A stretch of 31,809 bases of DNA from a virus. The notes under the pieces were generated by a model. The model searched no databases. It saw only the letters and a list, made by a program, of their open reading frames with translations, and was not told where the DNA came from. The stretch covers positions 1-31,809 of the IMG/VR virus record IMGVR_UViG_3300030090_002903; one strand, given 5' to 3'. Of this stretch, positions 1 through 6,951 are shown piece after piece (position 1 is the stretch's first letter; each line of letters starts with the position of its first letter). A program made the position numbers and the translations under genes.

Positions 1-398
1 GCACCACTTTATCATTTGAAACTGGAGGTGCTGAAAGATTACTAATTGACCAAAGTGATGCAATTACTATTGGGCAAGGTATGAATATTGGAACATTACA
101 CGCTGACGTAAATTTAGGGACGAGTTCGACGGAAGTATTCGATTTATCGAACACAGCCCCAGCCAATAATACTGGAGATGGAATCTACTTATTTAATGCA
201 GTCAGACGTGGTGGAAGTTATTCTACAAGATTTACTGGAATTATAGGTGTAGATAATGGAGGTATAGCTGTAGTTGATACCATAGAAAATAACGGATTTA
301 CAATTTCTGTTGCTGGTATGGTAATTAAAGCAGTTGACAGTGGTGGTTCTGCAATCAACATAAGTGCAACTTTACAACCTTTAGCAATAGGAGATTAA
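1..398 (+). CDS. Tail fibre-like protein, C-terminal part (5' truncated)
   Basis: The frame is open from base 3 and has no start in the window; the ATG at 81 lies inside the frame and is not a likely start. The visible residues are Ser/Thr/Gly/Asn-rich with short beta-type stretches (LSFETGGAERLLID, GIYLFNAVRRGGSYSTRF), as in the distal ends of phage fibres. The gene that runs off the right edge (28412 onward) has the same composition, so this is most simply the C-terminus of that protein in a circularly permuted genome. Joining base 31809 to base 1 gives the wrong phase, so that link is inferred. TAA at 396-398 is followed at once by the next gene. Confidence 0.6.
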   Translation, partial: TTLSFETGGAERLLIDQSDAITIGQGMNIGTLHADVNLGTSSTEVFDLSNTAPANNTGDGIYLFNAVRRGGSYSTRFTGIIGVDNGGIAVVDTIENNGFTISVAGMVIKAVDSGGSAINISATLQPLAIGD

Positions 399-399
399 A

Positions 400-627
400 A
401 TGGCAATAACTAAACAAAATGCTAATGATTATATAACTGCAAGGAGTCAAAGGATTCATGCTCATAAAAAAGAATCTGACCCTTTATTGGCTCAATACAT
501 GGCAGAAGAAATAGAAAAATCTGTTTGGTTAGATAAGAAAGCAGAAATTAAAAAACGTTTTCCATATCCAGAAGGGTGTTCTACTGCTGATTTAGAACAA
601 TATTGCAAAGATAATAATCTTGGTTAA
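400..627 (+). CDS. Hypothetical protein, 75 aa
   Basis: An ATG one base after the fibre stop is served by GGAG at 390-393, which overlaps the end of the fibre gene, so the two are probably translationally coupled. The protein is soluble, charged and mainly helical, with an N-terminal segment rich in Lys/His/Glu and a C-terminal part containing FPYPEGCSTADLEQYC. It has no membrane segment or signal peptide. I do not recognise the family. Its position directly after the fibre could mean a fibre-assembly or chaperone role, but nothing in the sequence proves this. Confidence 0.6.
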   Translation: MAITKQNANDYITARSQRIHAHKKESDPLLAQYMAEEIEKSVWLDKKAEIKKRFPYPEGCSTADLEQYCKDNNLG

Positions 628-628
628 A

Positions 629-868
629 ATGCTTAAAAAAATAACTATTCCATTCTTTTTTTTACTTAGCTGTAATGGGGTAAATAATATGGATATAAAA
701 GACCAAAATGGTAAAAAACATTTTTACAATAGAATAGTTTTATTCAATGAAGATTCTACACAGCTTTGGTGTTATAACCATGAGCAGTTTGAAGTCGTAA
801 AAAAAGACACCAACAGAACTAGGTATAAAGATTGGAATGATATAGCAAGTGATTGGATATTGTACTAA
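629..868 (+). CDS. Small lipoprotein (possible outer spanin)
   Basis: The 79-aa protein starts MLKKITIPFFFLLSC: two lysines, a hydrophobic run and a lipobox LLSC with the lipidated Cys at residue 15. A mature chain of about 65 residues follows, rich in Asn, Lys and aromatic residues. A TTG at 620 is in frame, but the ATG at 629 gives the canonical signal peptide and is preferred. The gene sits at the head of the lysis region and overlaps the next gene by one base (TAATG). Small phage lipoproteins in this position often act as outer-membrane spanins in Gram-negative lysis. It lacks an obvious proline-rich segment, so that role is a suggestion only. Confidence 0.65.
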   Translation: MLKKITIPFFFLLSCNGVNNMDIKDQNGKKHFYNRIVLFNEDSTQLWCYNHEQFEVVKKDTNRTRYKDWNDIASDWILY

Positions 869-1197
869 TGGCAAAGATTTCTGATAGCTCTAATCTTTCC
901 TTCAGCTTGTCATATCTCGTTCAGCTTGTCGGAGGTATCGCCATTGCCACATTCGCATTTTCAGAAATTAATAATAGATTGGGAATAGTGGAAAATTCAT
1001 CTATAGCAAATACTAATAACATTGATGAGATTATAAAAACTCAAGAAAAAAACCAAAATTCTTGGATTCCAGCCGATTTTCAGCAATTTGAAATCTTAAA
1101 AGCACATAAAGAAATTTTAGCACAACATGAAGCAGAAATTATACGTTTGCAAGATAAAGTGTATCAATTAAATAGAATGTTGAGCATAAGAAGATGA
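868..1197 (+). CDS. Membrane protein with one N-terminal segment and coiled coil
   Basis: The 109-aa protein starts at the ATG that overlaps the upstream stop (TAATG). An earlier in-frame ATG at 853 would overlap the lipoprotein and adds nothing useful. Residues about 15-36 (LSYLVQLVGGIAIATFAFSE) form one hydrophobic segment. The rest is Asn/Glu/Lys/Gln-rich and likely coiled coil (about residues 70-105). A short membrane anchor plus a long coil, next to a lipoprotein and holin-like genes, would suit a lysis protein such as an inner spanin or holin accessory, but the family is not recognised. Confidence 0.6.
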   Translation: MAKISDSSNLSFSLSYLVQLVGGIAIATFAFSEINNRLGIVENSSIANTNNIDEIIKTQEKNQNSWIPADFQQFEILKAHKEILAQHEAEIIRLQDKVYQLNRMLSIRR

Positions 1198-1242
1198 TAG
1201 GTGAATTAATATCAATACTTAATCAAATAATGAGAGGTTACA

Positions 1243-1452
1243 ATGAAAAAAACAAAACAAGAAGACCCAAAAATAATAATAGATAATAAAGAATATGTAA
1301 TAGATGAATTATCAGACAAGGCAAAAACTTTGGTAAATCATATTGCAGATTTAAAAAGAAAATTATCAAGTTATAATTTTAATATTGAACAGCTTAAAGT
1401 TGGTTTAGCTGGATTTGAAAACTTACTAAAACAAGAATTAGAGGAAAATTAA
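1243..1452 (+). CDS. Small phage protein resembling DUF6447
   Basis: The 69-aa protein has the pattern IIIDNKEYVIDELSDKAK followed by a helical coil (LVNHIADLKRKL...FENLLKQELEEN). This [I/V]-x-[G/N]-KEY-x-[L/I]-[D/E]-[D/E]-LS-[D/E]-xAK beginning is typical of a family of about 65-75 aa phage proteins listed as DUF6447. The function of that family is unknown to me; such proteins often lie near tail and lysis genes. The SD is GAGG at 1232-1235. Its last codons carry the GAGGA that seems to serve the next gene. The family call is from memory and should be checked by profile search. Confidence 0.6.
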   Translation: MKKTKQEDPKIIIDNKEYVIDELSDKAKTLVNHIADLKRKLSSYNFNIEQLKVGLAGFENLLKQELEEN

Positions 1453-1710
1453 ATTTACGAAATTTGGCTAGAATATGGAGTTGTAGGTGTAATGGTTTTT
1501 TTATTTGGAGGTCAAATTTTATTCCTTCAAAAAACTTTAATGAATGAATTAAGAGAAATAGAAGACATTTGTATAAAGTTAATTGACAGATGGAATAAAT
1601 CAGACGAAACCAGAGATAGAAGACATGAAGCCATAATAACTGAAATTAATAAAGTTACTGATTCTCTAAATTATCTTAAAGGAAGAATGAATGGTAAAAG
1701 TCAACAATAA
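1453..1710 (+). CDS. Holin-like one-segment membrane protein, probable ATT start
   Basis: The frame directly after the previous stop (TAA 1450-1452) reads x-YEIWLEYGVVGVMVFLFGG and then a charged coil ending GRMNGKSQQ. The first ATG is at 1492 but falls in the middle of the hydrophobic segment. Upstream in frame there is no ATG, GTG or TTG, yet the codons are clearly protein-like. GAGGA at 1441-1445 lies 7 nt before an ATT codon at 1453, an ideal distance. I therefore start it at ATT (85 aa, segment at about residues 8-25). The alternative is an ATG1492 start (72 aa). One membrane segment plus a coiled tail in a lysis cluster suggests a holin or holin-regulating protein. Confidence 0.55.
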   Translation: MYEIWLEYGVVGVMVFLFGGQILFLQKTLMNELREIEDICIKLIDRWNKSDETRDRRHEAIITEINKVTDSLNYLKGRMNGKSQQ

Positions 1711-1849
1711 TACTAGAATCAAAAGATGTGATTGTAAATGTAATGAGAATGTTACTATAAATACTACAGAATGGAGTTCTAACCCATCAAAAATTAAGTT
1801 TTCTTTTAAAGATGATAAAAAGCTTGAATCAAAGAAAAAAGCTTCATAA
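1691..1849 (+). CDS. Small Cys-rich basic protein, 52 aa
   Basis: The ATG at 1691 lies inside the end of the previous gene in another phase, with AAGGA at 1679-1683 upstream. The product begins MVKVNNNTRIKRCDCKCNEN and ends in a Lys/Ser-rich tail (KKLESKKKAS). The cluster CDCKC could bind a metal, but with only three cysteines in one group this is uncertain. The family is not recognised. I support it because it fills an otherwise empty gap in the same tight overlapping style as its neighbours. Confidence 0.5.
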   Translation: MVKVNNNTRIKRCDCKCNENVTINTTEWSSNPSKIKFSFKDDKKLESKKKAS

Positions 1850-1861
1850 AATGGATATTTG

Positions 1862-2059
1862 ATGAAATCAGATTTTACAAATATAAAAGAAGATGTAACA
1901 GAAATAAAAACAGATGTCAAATGGATTAAGGAAAATATTAGAACAATGGCTACAAAACAAGCCCAGATTGAAAAGAAGGTATCATGGATTCAAGGGGTTG
2001 GGGCTGGTTTTGCTTTTATTTTTTCTAGTATTCTTGCTTTACTTAATATAACAAAATGA
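1862..2059 (+). CDS. XhlA-like holin / haemolysin-type membrane protein
   Basis: The 65-aa protein has an N-terminal heptad coil (residues 3-45: IKEDVTEIKTDVKWIKENI...QAQIEKKVSW) and a C-terminal membrane segment (IQGVGAGFAFIFSSILALL, about 44-62). This order, a coil and then one C-terminal segment within about 65-90 aa, is the hallmark of the XhlA haemolysin/holin family, which works in the inner membrane with an endolysin. A TTG at 1859 is also in frame; the ATG at 1862 is preferred. It lies 440 bp upstream of the GH108 endolysin in the same lysis cluster. Confidence 0.65.
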   Translation: MKSDFTNIKEDVTEIKTDVKWIKENIRTMATKQAQIEKKVSWIQGVGAGFAFIFSSILALLNITK

Positions 2060-2069
2060 GGTAACAAAA

Positions 2070-2243
2070 ATGAAAATAGCTGATTTAATTATTGAACATA
2101 TTTCTAAAGATGAAATAAAAGATAAAGTTGTTAAAGAATTAAATGATAATGTGAATATTCCAATTATTGGAGAAAACACAGAAAAGAAAATGATTGAAGC
2201 AATTTATGAAACTACAGTAGCAGTTTTAAAGAAAGTTTTATAA
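2070..2243 (+). CDS. Small helical protein, 57 aa
   Basis: GAGG at 2058-2061 sits 8 nt before the ATG. The product begins MKIADLIIEHISKDEIKDKV and contains NIPIIGENTEKKMIEAIYET before a basic hydrophobic end (VAVLKKVL). The NIP-[I/L]-IGE-x-TEKK pattern is one I associate with short proteins in marine phage lysis regions, but I know no function. It overlaps the next gene by one base (TAATG). It is a probable accessory of the lysis or tail region. Confidence 0.6.
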   Translation: MKIADLIIEHISKDEIKDKVVKELNDNVNIPIIGENTEKKMIEAIYETTVAVLKKVL

Positions 2244-2419
2244 TGCCAAAGGTAAAAGGTGTAGAGTTATCTGGTTTAAACAAAAGACAAATTTCAGCAA
2301 TGAGAAAACACGCTAAACATCATACAGCTAAACACCTTAGAATGATGGTATCAAGAATGAAAAAAGGAGCTACTTTTACAGCTTCACATAAACAAGCACA
2401 AAGAAAGGTAGGTACTTAA
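2243..2419 (+). CDS. Small very basic protein, 58 aa
   Basis: The gene starts in the TAATG overlap with its upstream neighbour. It is rich in Lys, Arg and His (LNKRQISAMRKHAKHH, KHLRMMVSRMKKGATF, ASHKQAQRKVGT), giving an estimated strong positive charge and no acidic cluster. Such proteins may bind nucleic acid or neutralise DNA in the head, but they also occur among lysis genes. The family is not firmly recognised. It ends in another TAATG overlap, making a chain of three coupled short genes (2070, 2243, 2419). Confidence 0.6.
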   Translation: MPKVKGVELSGLNKRQISAMRKHAKHHTAKHLRMMVSRMKKGATFTASHKQAQRKVGT

Positions 2420-2478
2420 TGCCATATCATGTAGGTAAAAAGAAAAAAAAGAAAATGAAAAAGAAGAAGAAAAAGTGA
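2419..2478 (+). CDS. Polylysine microprotein, 19 aa
   Basis: The complete frame encodes MPYHVGKKKKKKMKKKKKK, then TGA. It starts in a TAATG overlap with the preceding basic protein, so it is coupled to an upstream gene, which is the main reason to regard it as real. Twelve of 19 residues are Lys. The DNA is an A/G-only run from about 2433 to 2475, so a low-complexity accident cannot be excluded. The head MPYH-x-G followed by lysines resembles other tiny phage proteins I have seen, without known function. Confidence 0.45.
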   Translation: MPYHVGKKKKKKMKKKKKK

Positions 2479-2500
2479 AGAAAAAAAGAAAACCATATTA

Positions 2501-2983
2501 ATGAAAACGTTTGAAGAAATAGTAGAAGTGGTAATTGAGCATGAAGGAGGTGCAACAATTACAGATATTCCAGAGGATGCTGGTGGGCTAACTAAATATG
2601 GAATATCACAAAGAGCTTACCCAAAATTAGATATTAGAAATCTAACTAAAGACCAAGCTATTTCTATTTATTATAAAGACTATTGGAAGAAAGCAAAAGT
2701 AGAATTACTTCCAGAAAGGCTTTGGATGATATACTTTGACATGGTAGTTAATATGGGTAGAAGCAGAGCTACTAAAGTTCTGCAAGAAGCTTGTAATCAT
2801 AAGAATAAAAATCAAATACAAGTAGATGGAAAATTGGGTAAAAATACAGCAAAAGCAAGTCAAAAAGTGGAGTACAAAAGAGTTCAAAGCTTTAGGGTTA
2901 AGTTCTATGCAGATTTAATTCATAGAAAACCAACTCAAATAAAGTTTTGGTATGGATGGTATAAAAGAGCTATATTGACTTAA
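2501..2983 (+). CDS. Endolysin, glycoside hydrolase family 108
   Basis: The 160-aa protein matches the GH108 (N-acetylmuramidase) pattern: HEGG at residues 14-17 with the presumed catalytic Glu15, then DAGGLTKYGISQRAYPKLDI, then the helical IYYKDYW segment, the FDMVVNMG helix and a C-terminal VDGKLGKNT peptidoglycan-binding-type part. The length equals that of the family. There is no signal peptide, so export depends on the membrane proteins encoded just upstream. No clear Shine-Dalgarno precedes the ATG. Substrate: the glycan strand of peptidoglycan, at the end of infection. Confidence 0.9.
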   Translation: MKTFEEIVEVVIEHEGGATITDIPEDAGGLTKYGISQRAYPKLDIRNLTKDQAISIYYKDYWKKAKVELLPERLWMIYFDMVVNMGRSRATKVLQEACNHKNKNQIQVDGKLGKNTAKASQKVEYKRVQSFRVKFYADLIHRKPTQIKFWYGWYKRAILT

Positions 2984-2987
2984 AGTC

Positions 2988-3755
2988 ATGAAAAAAGCTG
3001 TAGTAATACCAGACCAGCACTTTCCAATCCATGATAAAGGGGCTTTTGGATGTGTGTTAAAAACTATTGAATTGGTAAAACCAGAAATAGTTATTAATAT
3101 TGGAGATGTTGGAGAATGGGAAGTTGTTAGTCATTGGGCTAAAAAATATTCTTCCTTAGATTTAGGATTTCATTTACCTTTAATTGATTTTGAAATTGGA
3201 CAAGTAAATGAAGAATTAGATAAGATTGATGAAGTATGCAACAAGTTAAATATAAAAGAAAGATACGTTACAACTGGGAATCACGATATATGGCTAGACC
3301 AATTTGTAGAAAACAAAGTAGGAGAACATTCAGTATTAAAAGATTATACTTTTTTAGAAGCTTGTCATTGGAAATCAAGAGGTTGGGAAGTTCTTCCTAT
3401 GATGAAACCTTTGACCATTGGAAAGCTATCTTTTATTCATGGTGCTTTTACAAATATGTATCATACAAAAAAACATTTAGACACTTATGGGGCAAGTATT
3501 ATTTATGGACACACACACACTTGCCAAAATTTTGTGAAATCAAGATTAGATTCTGGAACAATTGGAGCTTGGTCAATTGGAACTATAAAAAGTTTAAAAG
3601 CAAAAGACAACAATTTTTTAAGAGGAAGGTTGCACAATTGGCAACATTCAGTAACCATAGTAAATTTTTGGAGCAATGGGAACTTTCAAGTTGAGCCAAT
3701 ATTTATTAATAAAGGAAAATGCAGTGTATGGGGAAATGAAATCAATGGCTCTTGA
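2988..3755 (+). CDS. Calcineurin-like metallophosphoesterase
   Basis: The 255-aa protein carries the whole metal-ligand set: D9-x-H11 (PDQH), G-D40 (NIGDVGEWE), G-N98-H99-D100, H151 (FIHGAF) and G-H175-T-H177. These ligands bind two metal ions in calcineurin-like phosphoesterases, which cleave phosphomono- or diesters. The substrate cannot be read from the sequence. Phage members are found near lysis and tail genes and may act on DNA, nucleotides or signalling molecules. It starts 5 nt after the endolysin stop, so the two are one unit. Confidence 0.88.
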   Translation: MKKAVVIPDQHFPIHDKGAFGCVLKTIELVKPEIVINIGDVGEWEVVSHWAKKYSSLDLGFHLPLIDFEIGQVNEELDKIDEVCNKLNIKERYVTTGNHDIWLDQFVENKVGEHSVLKDYTFLEACHWKSRGWEVLPMMKPLTIGKLSFIHGAFTNMYHTKKHLDTYGASIIYGHTHTCQNFVKSRLDSGTIGAWSIGTIKSLKAKDNNFLRGRLHNWQHSVTIVNFWSNGNFQVEPIFINKGKCSVWGNEINGS

Positions 3756-3891
3756 ATTAGATGTAGCATTAGTTTATTTAAAAAAACTTGCTAAAGAAGT
3801 AGAACATGGAAGTGATGAAGCAATAATAGAAATGATTGATATTATTGAAAAGATAGATATACCAGAAAGATTAGATATGGGAGAAGCTTAA
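3736..3891 (+). CDS. Small helical acidic protein, 51 aa
   Basis: This reading frame overlaps the end of the phosphoesterase gene. Likely starts are ATG 3736 or ATG 3745; the latter has GGGGA about 10 nt upstream, giving MALELDVALVYLKKLAKEVE. The chain is Glu/Asp/Ile-rich and helical (EAIIEMIDIIEKIDIPERLD). The family is not recognised. It lies directly before the connector gene, which it touches, so it may belong to the head-tail set. Confidence 0.5.
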   Translation: MKSMALELDVALVYLKKLAKEVEHGSDEAIIEMIDIIEKIDIPERLDMGEA

Positions 3892-4905
3892 ATGTCAAGT
3901 TATGAAGAAAGATTTTGTACCAATGCAGATTTAGAATTTGTTTATCCTTTTTTAAGTGATATTAATAGAAGACAAGTTGTAACAAATTTTATTTCTACTG
4001 GTGGTAATATTTATAGAGCTGGTTCAACTGGCAATGCAGAAGAAGTTTTTAGAGATGGTGTAAATTTAGGTTCAGCACAAAGTGCATTAAGTGATTTAAC
4101 TGAAGATGGTGAATGGTTCTATGATTCTACAAATGACCTTTTAAATTTATATTCAAACAATAACCCAGTAACTAATCACACAGTTGAAATATCTAAAGAT
4201 TTTTCTAATCTTAAATTAGAAGCTATTGGTAGAGCTTCTGAAATGGTAAGAAGCTATGTAGGAAAGCCCATATATCAAAGAAGGGGAATAGGTGGGCAAT
4301 CACCTACTGCAAGAGATTATGATGATATTATAATCCGTTCTACAGCTTTATTAGCTGTTTCTATGTTATTATATCCGTATGATGAAGAAAAAGCATTAGA
4401 ATTAGAAGCAAGAGCAATTGATAAAGAAGAAGGTCAAGGCTATTTAGATTTAGTAAAAACTGGAGTTATAAGACTTACCAATGAAACTGACCCTAGAAGT
4501 CAAGAAGGAATAGTAAGACCAGTAAGTTCAAACCCTTCAAGCACTGGTGCAATTTTAGATATAAAAGGCAGAGGAACAAGAAGTGATTTAATTAAAGTTG
4601 TTATATCTACACCTTCATCTGGAAATGCCACTTTTGCTTCTGGAGCAGAAAACACAGTTGTTAAATTTTCTACTTTTACTGGTGATGATTTTGGTATGAA
4701 ATATATAGCACAAGAATCTGACAGAGTTATTTCTGGTGGATATGACCCAATTGGTTTAGGAATGTATGCTAAATTTGCTACTGGAATTTATTATGCAAAT
4801 GATGAATGGGAAGTTCAAGTTTCATCATATTCTGATTATCCAGAAACACAGCAATCAGTAAAATCTGGACAAGCTGAAAGATTTGGGAGAACTACTATAA
4901 ATTGA
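3892..4905 (+). CDS. Virion structural protein, probable head-tail connector
   Basis: The 337-aa protein follows GGGAG at 3879-3883. The middle (residues about 110-190) is helical and shows the pattern of gp6-type neck adaptors: AIGRASEMVRSYVGKP, then TARDYDDIIIRSTALLAVSMLL and a polar end. The N-terminal 100 residues and the C-terminal 140 are beta-rich and larger than in simple adaptors, which are usually 100-150 aa, so the gene may be a decorated adaptor. It is the first gene of the neck-tail run and is followed by a tail completion-size protein, which supports the role. Assignment is from position and fold pattern, not from a family motif. Confidence 0.55.
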   Translation: MSSYEERFCTNADLEFVYPFLSDINRRQVVTNFISTGGNIYRAGSTGNAEEVFRDGVNLGSAQSALSDLTEDGEWFYDSTNDLLNLYSNNNPVTNHTVEISKDFSNLKLEAIGRASEMVRSYVGKPIYQRRGIGGQSPTARDYDDIIIRSTALLAVSMLLYPYDEEKALELEARAIDKEEGQGYLDLVKTGVIRLTNETDPRSQEGIVRPVSSNPSSTGAILDIKGRGTRSDLIKVVISTPSSGNATFASGAENTVVKFSTFTGDDFGMKYIAQESDRVISGGYDPIGLGMYAKFATGIYYANDEWEVQVSSYSDYPETQQSVKSGQAERFGRTTIN

Positions 4906-5429
4906 GTTTAATTTTTGTAAATCATTTAGACAGAGGTTTGAAAAGTTTAAAAAAACTTTTAGTTAATGAAACAAAATTAGAAGTTTTCTTTGACCCAGAA
5001 TATCAATTTAGGTCAAATGTTTTTTTAAATATTAAAATAAATGAAGCAGATGTTCTTGAAAGATTTGCTGGAACTGATAGATTGATGCAATATAATTTTA
5101 ATGTTAGATTATACTTTAGAAAAGCTGGAGCATATAGAGAACACACACATCTCAGACCTATTTCAAATTATAATGAAAGAATACTTAAATTATTTGCTAA
5201 CAATCCTCAACCAGTGGCAGAAGATGGTTTACTTTGGAACACTTTTTTTACAAACTGGGGGGCTTCCTCTGACTATTGGAATCTTCTTACATCTTACATA
5301 GGTCATAATTTTTTTATAAATAATGTTAATTATGAACCAGCTAGAAGTGATAGTGAAAATTTTAAAGATTTATATATTACAGAATATGATATGAGTTTTA
5401 ATTTAATAGATAGTATTCCAGCAAGTTAG
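4902..5429 (+). CDS. Tail completion/terminator-type protein, TTG start
   Basis: The 175-aa protein starts at TTG 4902, overlapping the upstream TGA as TTGA; the next Met is 60 residues in, so the TTG is needed. The size, the mixed alpha/beta composition and the position between connector and tube match tail-terminator proteins that cap the tube (gpU / gp10 types). No diagnostic motif is visible. The TTGA overlap suggests translation by re-initiation after the connector, a cheap way to keep the two products in ratio. Confidence 0.5.
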   Translation: MSLIFVNHLDRGLKSLKKLLVNETKLEVFFDPEYQFRSNVFLNIKINEADVLERFAGTDRLMQYNFNVRLYFRKAGAYREHTHLRPISNYNERILKLFANNPQPVAEDGLLWNTFFTNWGASSDYWNLLTSYIGHNFFINNVNYEPARSDSENFKDLYITEYDMSFNLIDSIPAS

Positions 5430-5438
5430 GAGATTTAA

Positions 5439-5621
5439 ATGAAATACAAAGCAACTAAAAAATTTGCAGAACTTGATTCAACAAACAATTATCAAGGACT
5501 AGGCAAAGACGTTTTTCAGAAATTAGAAAGAGGTGAATCAGTAGAAATACCAGCACCTCAATCTTTATTGGAAGACAAGTATATAGAACAAAGCAAATCA
5601 ACAATAAAAAAGGAGAGTTAA
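5439..5621 (+). CDS. Small structural-region protein, 60 aa
   Basis: AGGAG at 5429-5433 lies 6 nt before the ATG. The product begins MKYKATKKFAELDSTNNYQG and has GKDVFQKLERGESVEIP and a polar end. The pattern K-x-F-x-(10-15)-G-[D/E]-x-[V/F]-x-KLE-RGE-x-VEI is common in short phage proteins between tail completion and tube genes; their function is not known to me. It is five bases upstream of the tube gene and certainly in the same transcript. Confidence 0.6.
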   Translation: MKYKATKKFAELDSTNNYQGLGKDVFQKLERGESVEIPAPQSLLEDKYIEQSKSTIKKES

Positions 5622-5625
5622 AGAC

Positions 5626-6624
5626 ATGGCAATAAATACAGCAGTTTATTCACCTAAACAATTTGAACTCTACCTTGCCCTACAATCTTCAAATTTAGGT
5701 ACAGCTGAAGACACTTCTGGTGATTTTGTCAAATTAGCAGTAACTAATGTTGAAGATATAGACTTTGCTGGTGGTCTTATTCAAGACAGAACGTTGAGGA
5801 CTGGTCAACAAATAATGCGACCAACTGACCATTTTGTTTCTGAAAAAGGTTCAGCAAAAAATATATCATTTGAATATGTTGTAGATGGTGAGTTAGCATT
5901 ACAAAAATTGTTACAATTAATATCAGAGGACACAAGCCCAACAGCTACAGTTACAACAGCTGGTAATAGAACACCAGCAGTTTATGCACATGGAGCTGAC
6001 ACTGGAGAATATGCAACTTTAATAGTTTCAAGCCCATTTAGTTCTAAAGATAGAACATTTCATTCAGCTGTTTTAACAAGTTTGACACTCAGCATGAGTG
6101 CTGAAAATAGTGGAGGAAGATTGATTGCTAGTGGCAATTTTTACACTGGCTATAATGTAACAGTAGGAGCTTCAACAGCAACGGATTCTGGAACAGCTTC
6201 AGAAACTACTTTTGTTAAAACGATTTATGATTGCACTACTAAACAAATTGGTTCAGCTTCTAGTGAAGTGGATGTAGTTTGTAGGTCTTTTGATTTAACA
6301 ATAAATTATCCAGCAGTAAGGATTGGCTATCAAGGTGGAAATGCAGAGCCAGAAGGATATTCAAGAAGTGGAGAATATTCAGCAAGTGGTAATATTTCTG
6401 TGAAATATGATGCAAACAGTGAACCATCTTTAGCAGATTTTTTAGCTGGTTCTGAAAAAAGTATAAACTTTGGAGATGGGTCAACAATTAATTTTGACTT
6501 ACCACAAGTGATTTACACTGGTTCTTCTTTATCATTTGATGAAGAAGCTGGTACATTTGTTGACATACCGTTCAGCTGTGTAGCTGATGGTTCTGAAGCT
6601 TTATATACAATAACAGCAACTTAA
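5626..6624 (+). CDS. Major tail tube protein
   Basis: The 332-aa protein is beta-rich with Gly/Ser/Thr, starts MAINTAVYSPKQFELYLALQ and has no charged helical regions. GGAGAG upstream is a strong SD, as expected for an abundant virion protein. It sits between the completion protein and the tail assembly chaperone pair, exactly where the tube gene lies in long-tailed phages. The length exceeds the core tube fold (150-200 aa), so it probably has an extra surface domain (C-terminal part: SLADFLAGSEKSINFGDGST). Identification is by order and composition. Confidence 0.75.
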   Translation: MAINTAVYSPKQFELYLALQSSNLGTAEDTSGDFVKLAVTNVEDIDFAGGLIQDRTLRTGQQIMRPTDHFVSEKGSAKNISFEYVVDGELALQKLLQLISEDTSPTATVTTAGNRTPAVYAHGADTGEYATLIVSSPFSSKDRTFHSAVLTSLTLSMSAENSGGRLIASGNFYTGYNVTVGASTATDSGTASETTFVKTIYDCTTKQIGSASSEVDVVCRSFDLTINYPAVRIGYQGGNAEPEGYSRSGEYSASGNISVKYDANSEPSLADFLAGSEKSINFGDGSTINFDLPQVIYTGSSLSFDEEAGTFVDIPFSCVADGSEALYTITAT

Positions 6625-6636
6625 AGGGGGCAATAG

Positions 6637-6951
6637 ATGAAAGTCAAAGTTGATTTAATAAGAAAAAACACAAAAGGTAAAGAATCAATTTTTGTTTGGG
6701 AGAAAGATGTTAAAGATATAACTTTTTCTGAGAGGAGAGAGTTATATAAAAAACAAGCTAAAAACTATCAAAATGTTGATAAAAATGAGGTGAATGTGGA
6801 CAAGTATTTTGAAGCCTTAGATGAAGTTTTAGCTATTTCTGGGCTAACCGAACAAGACTTTGATGGATTATCTATGGTTGAGATAGATACTGTATTAGGA
6901 CAAGTTCTAATGCAATACAGTGGTCTATCAAAAAACGTCATTGGGGATTAA
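6637..6951 (+). CDS. Tail assembly chaperone, short form (gpG-type)
   Basis: The 104-aa acidic, helical protein (FSERRELYKKQAKNYQ, ALDEVLAISGLTEQDFDGLS, EIDTVLGQVLMQYSGL) lies between tube and tape measure, where long-tailed phages encode the gpG-type chaperone that coats the tape measure during tail assembly. Near its end is the heptamer A AAA AAC (6930-6936), at which a fraction of ribosomes can shift to the -1 frame and make the longer form. GGGGG at 6626-6630 is its ribosome site. Confidence 0.8.
   Translation: MKVKVDLIRKNTKGKESIFVWEKDVKDITFSERRELYKKQAKNYQNVDKNEVNVDKYFEALDEVLAISGLTEQDFDGLSMVEIDTVLGQVLMQYSGLSKNVIGD

Noticed and set aside
1194-1286. 30-codon frame overlapping 868-1197 by ATGA (MIGELISILNQIMRGY...)
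   Set aside because: It runs 44 bp into the next well-supported gene in another phase and turns into an Arg/Lys/Asn run; the ATGA overlap alone is too little.
3236-3694. 152-codon + strand frame inside the phosphoesterase gene
   Set aside because: The overlapping frame has all metal-binding motifs; this one is a basic, Trp/Phe-rich shadow without a ribosome site.
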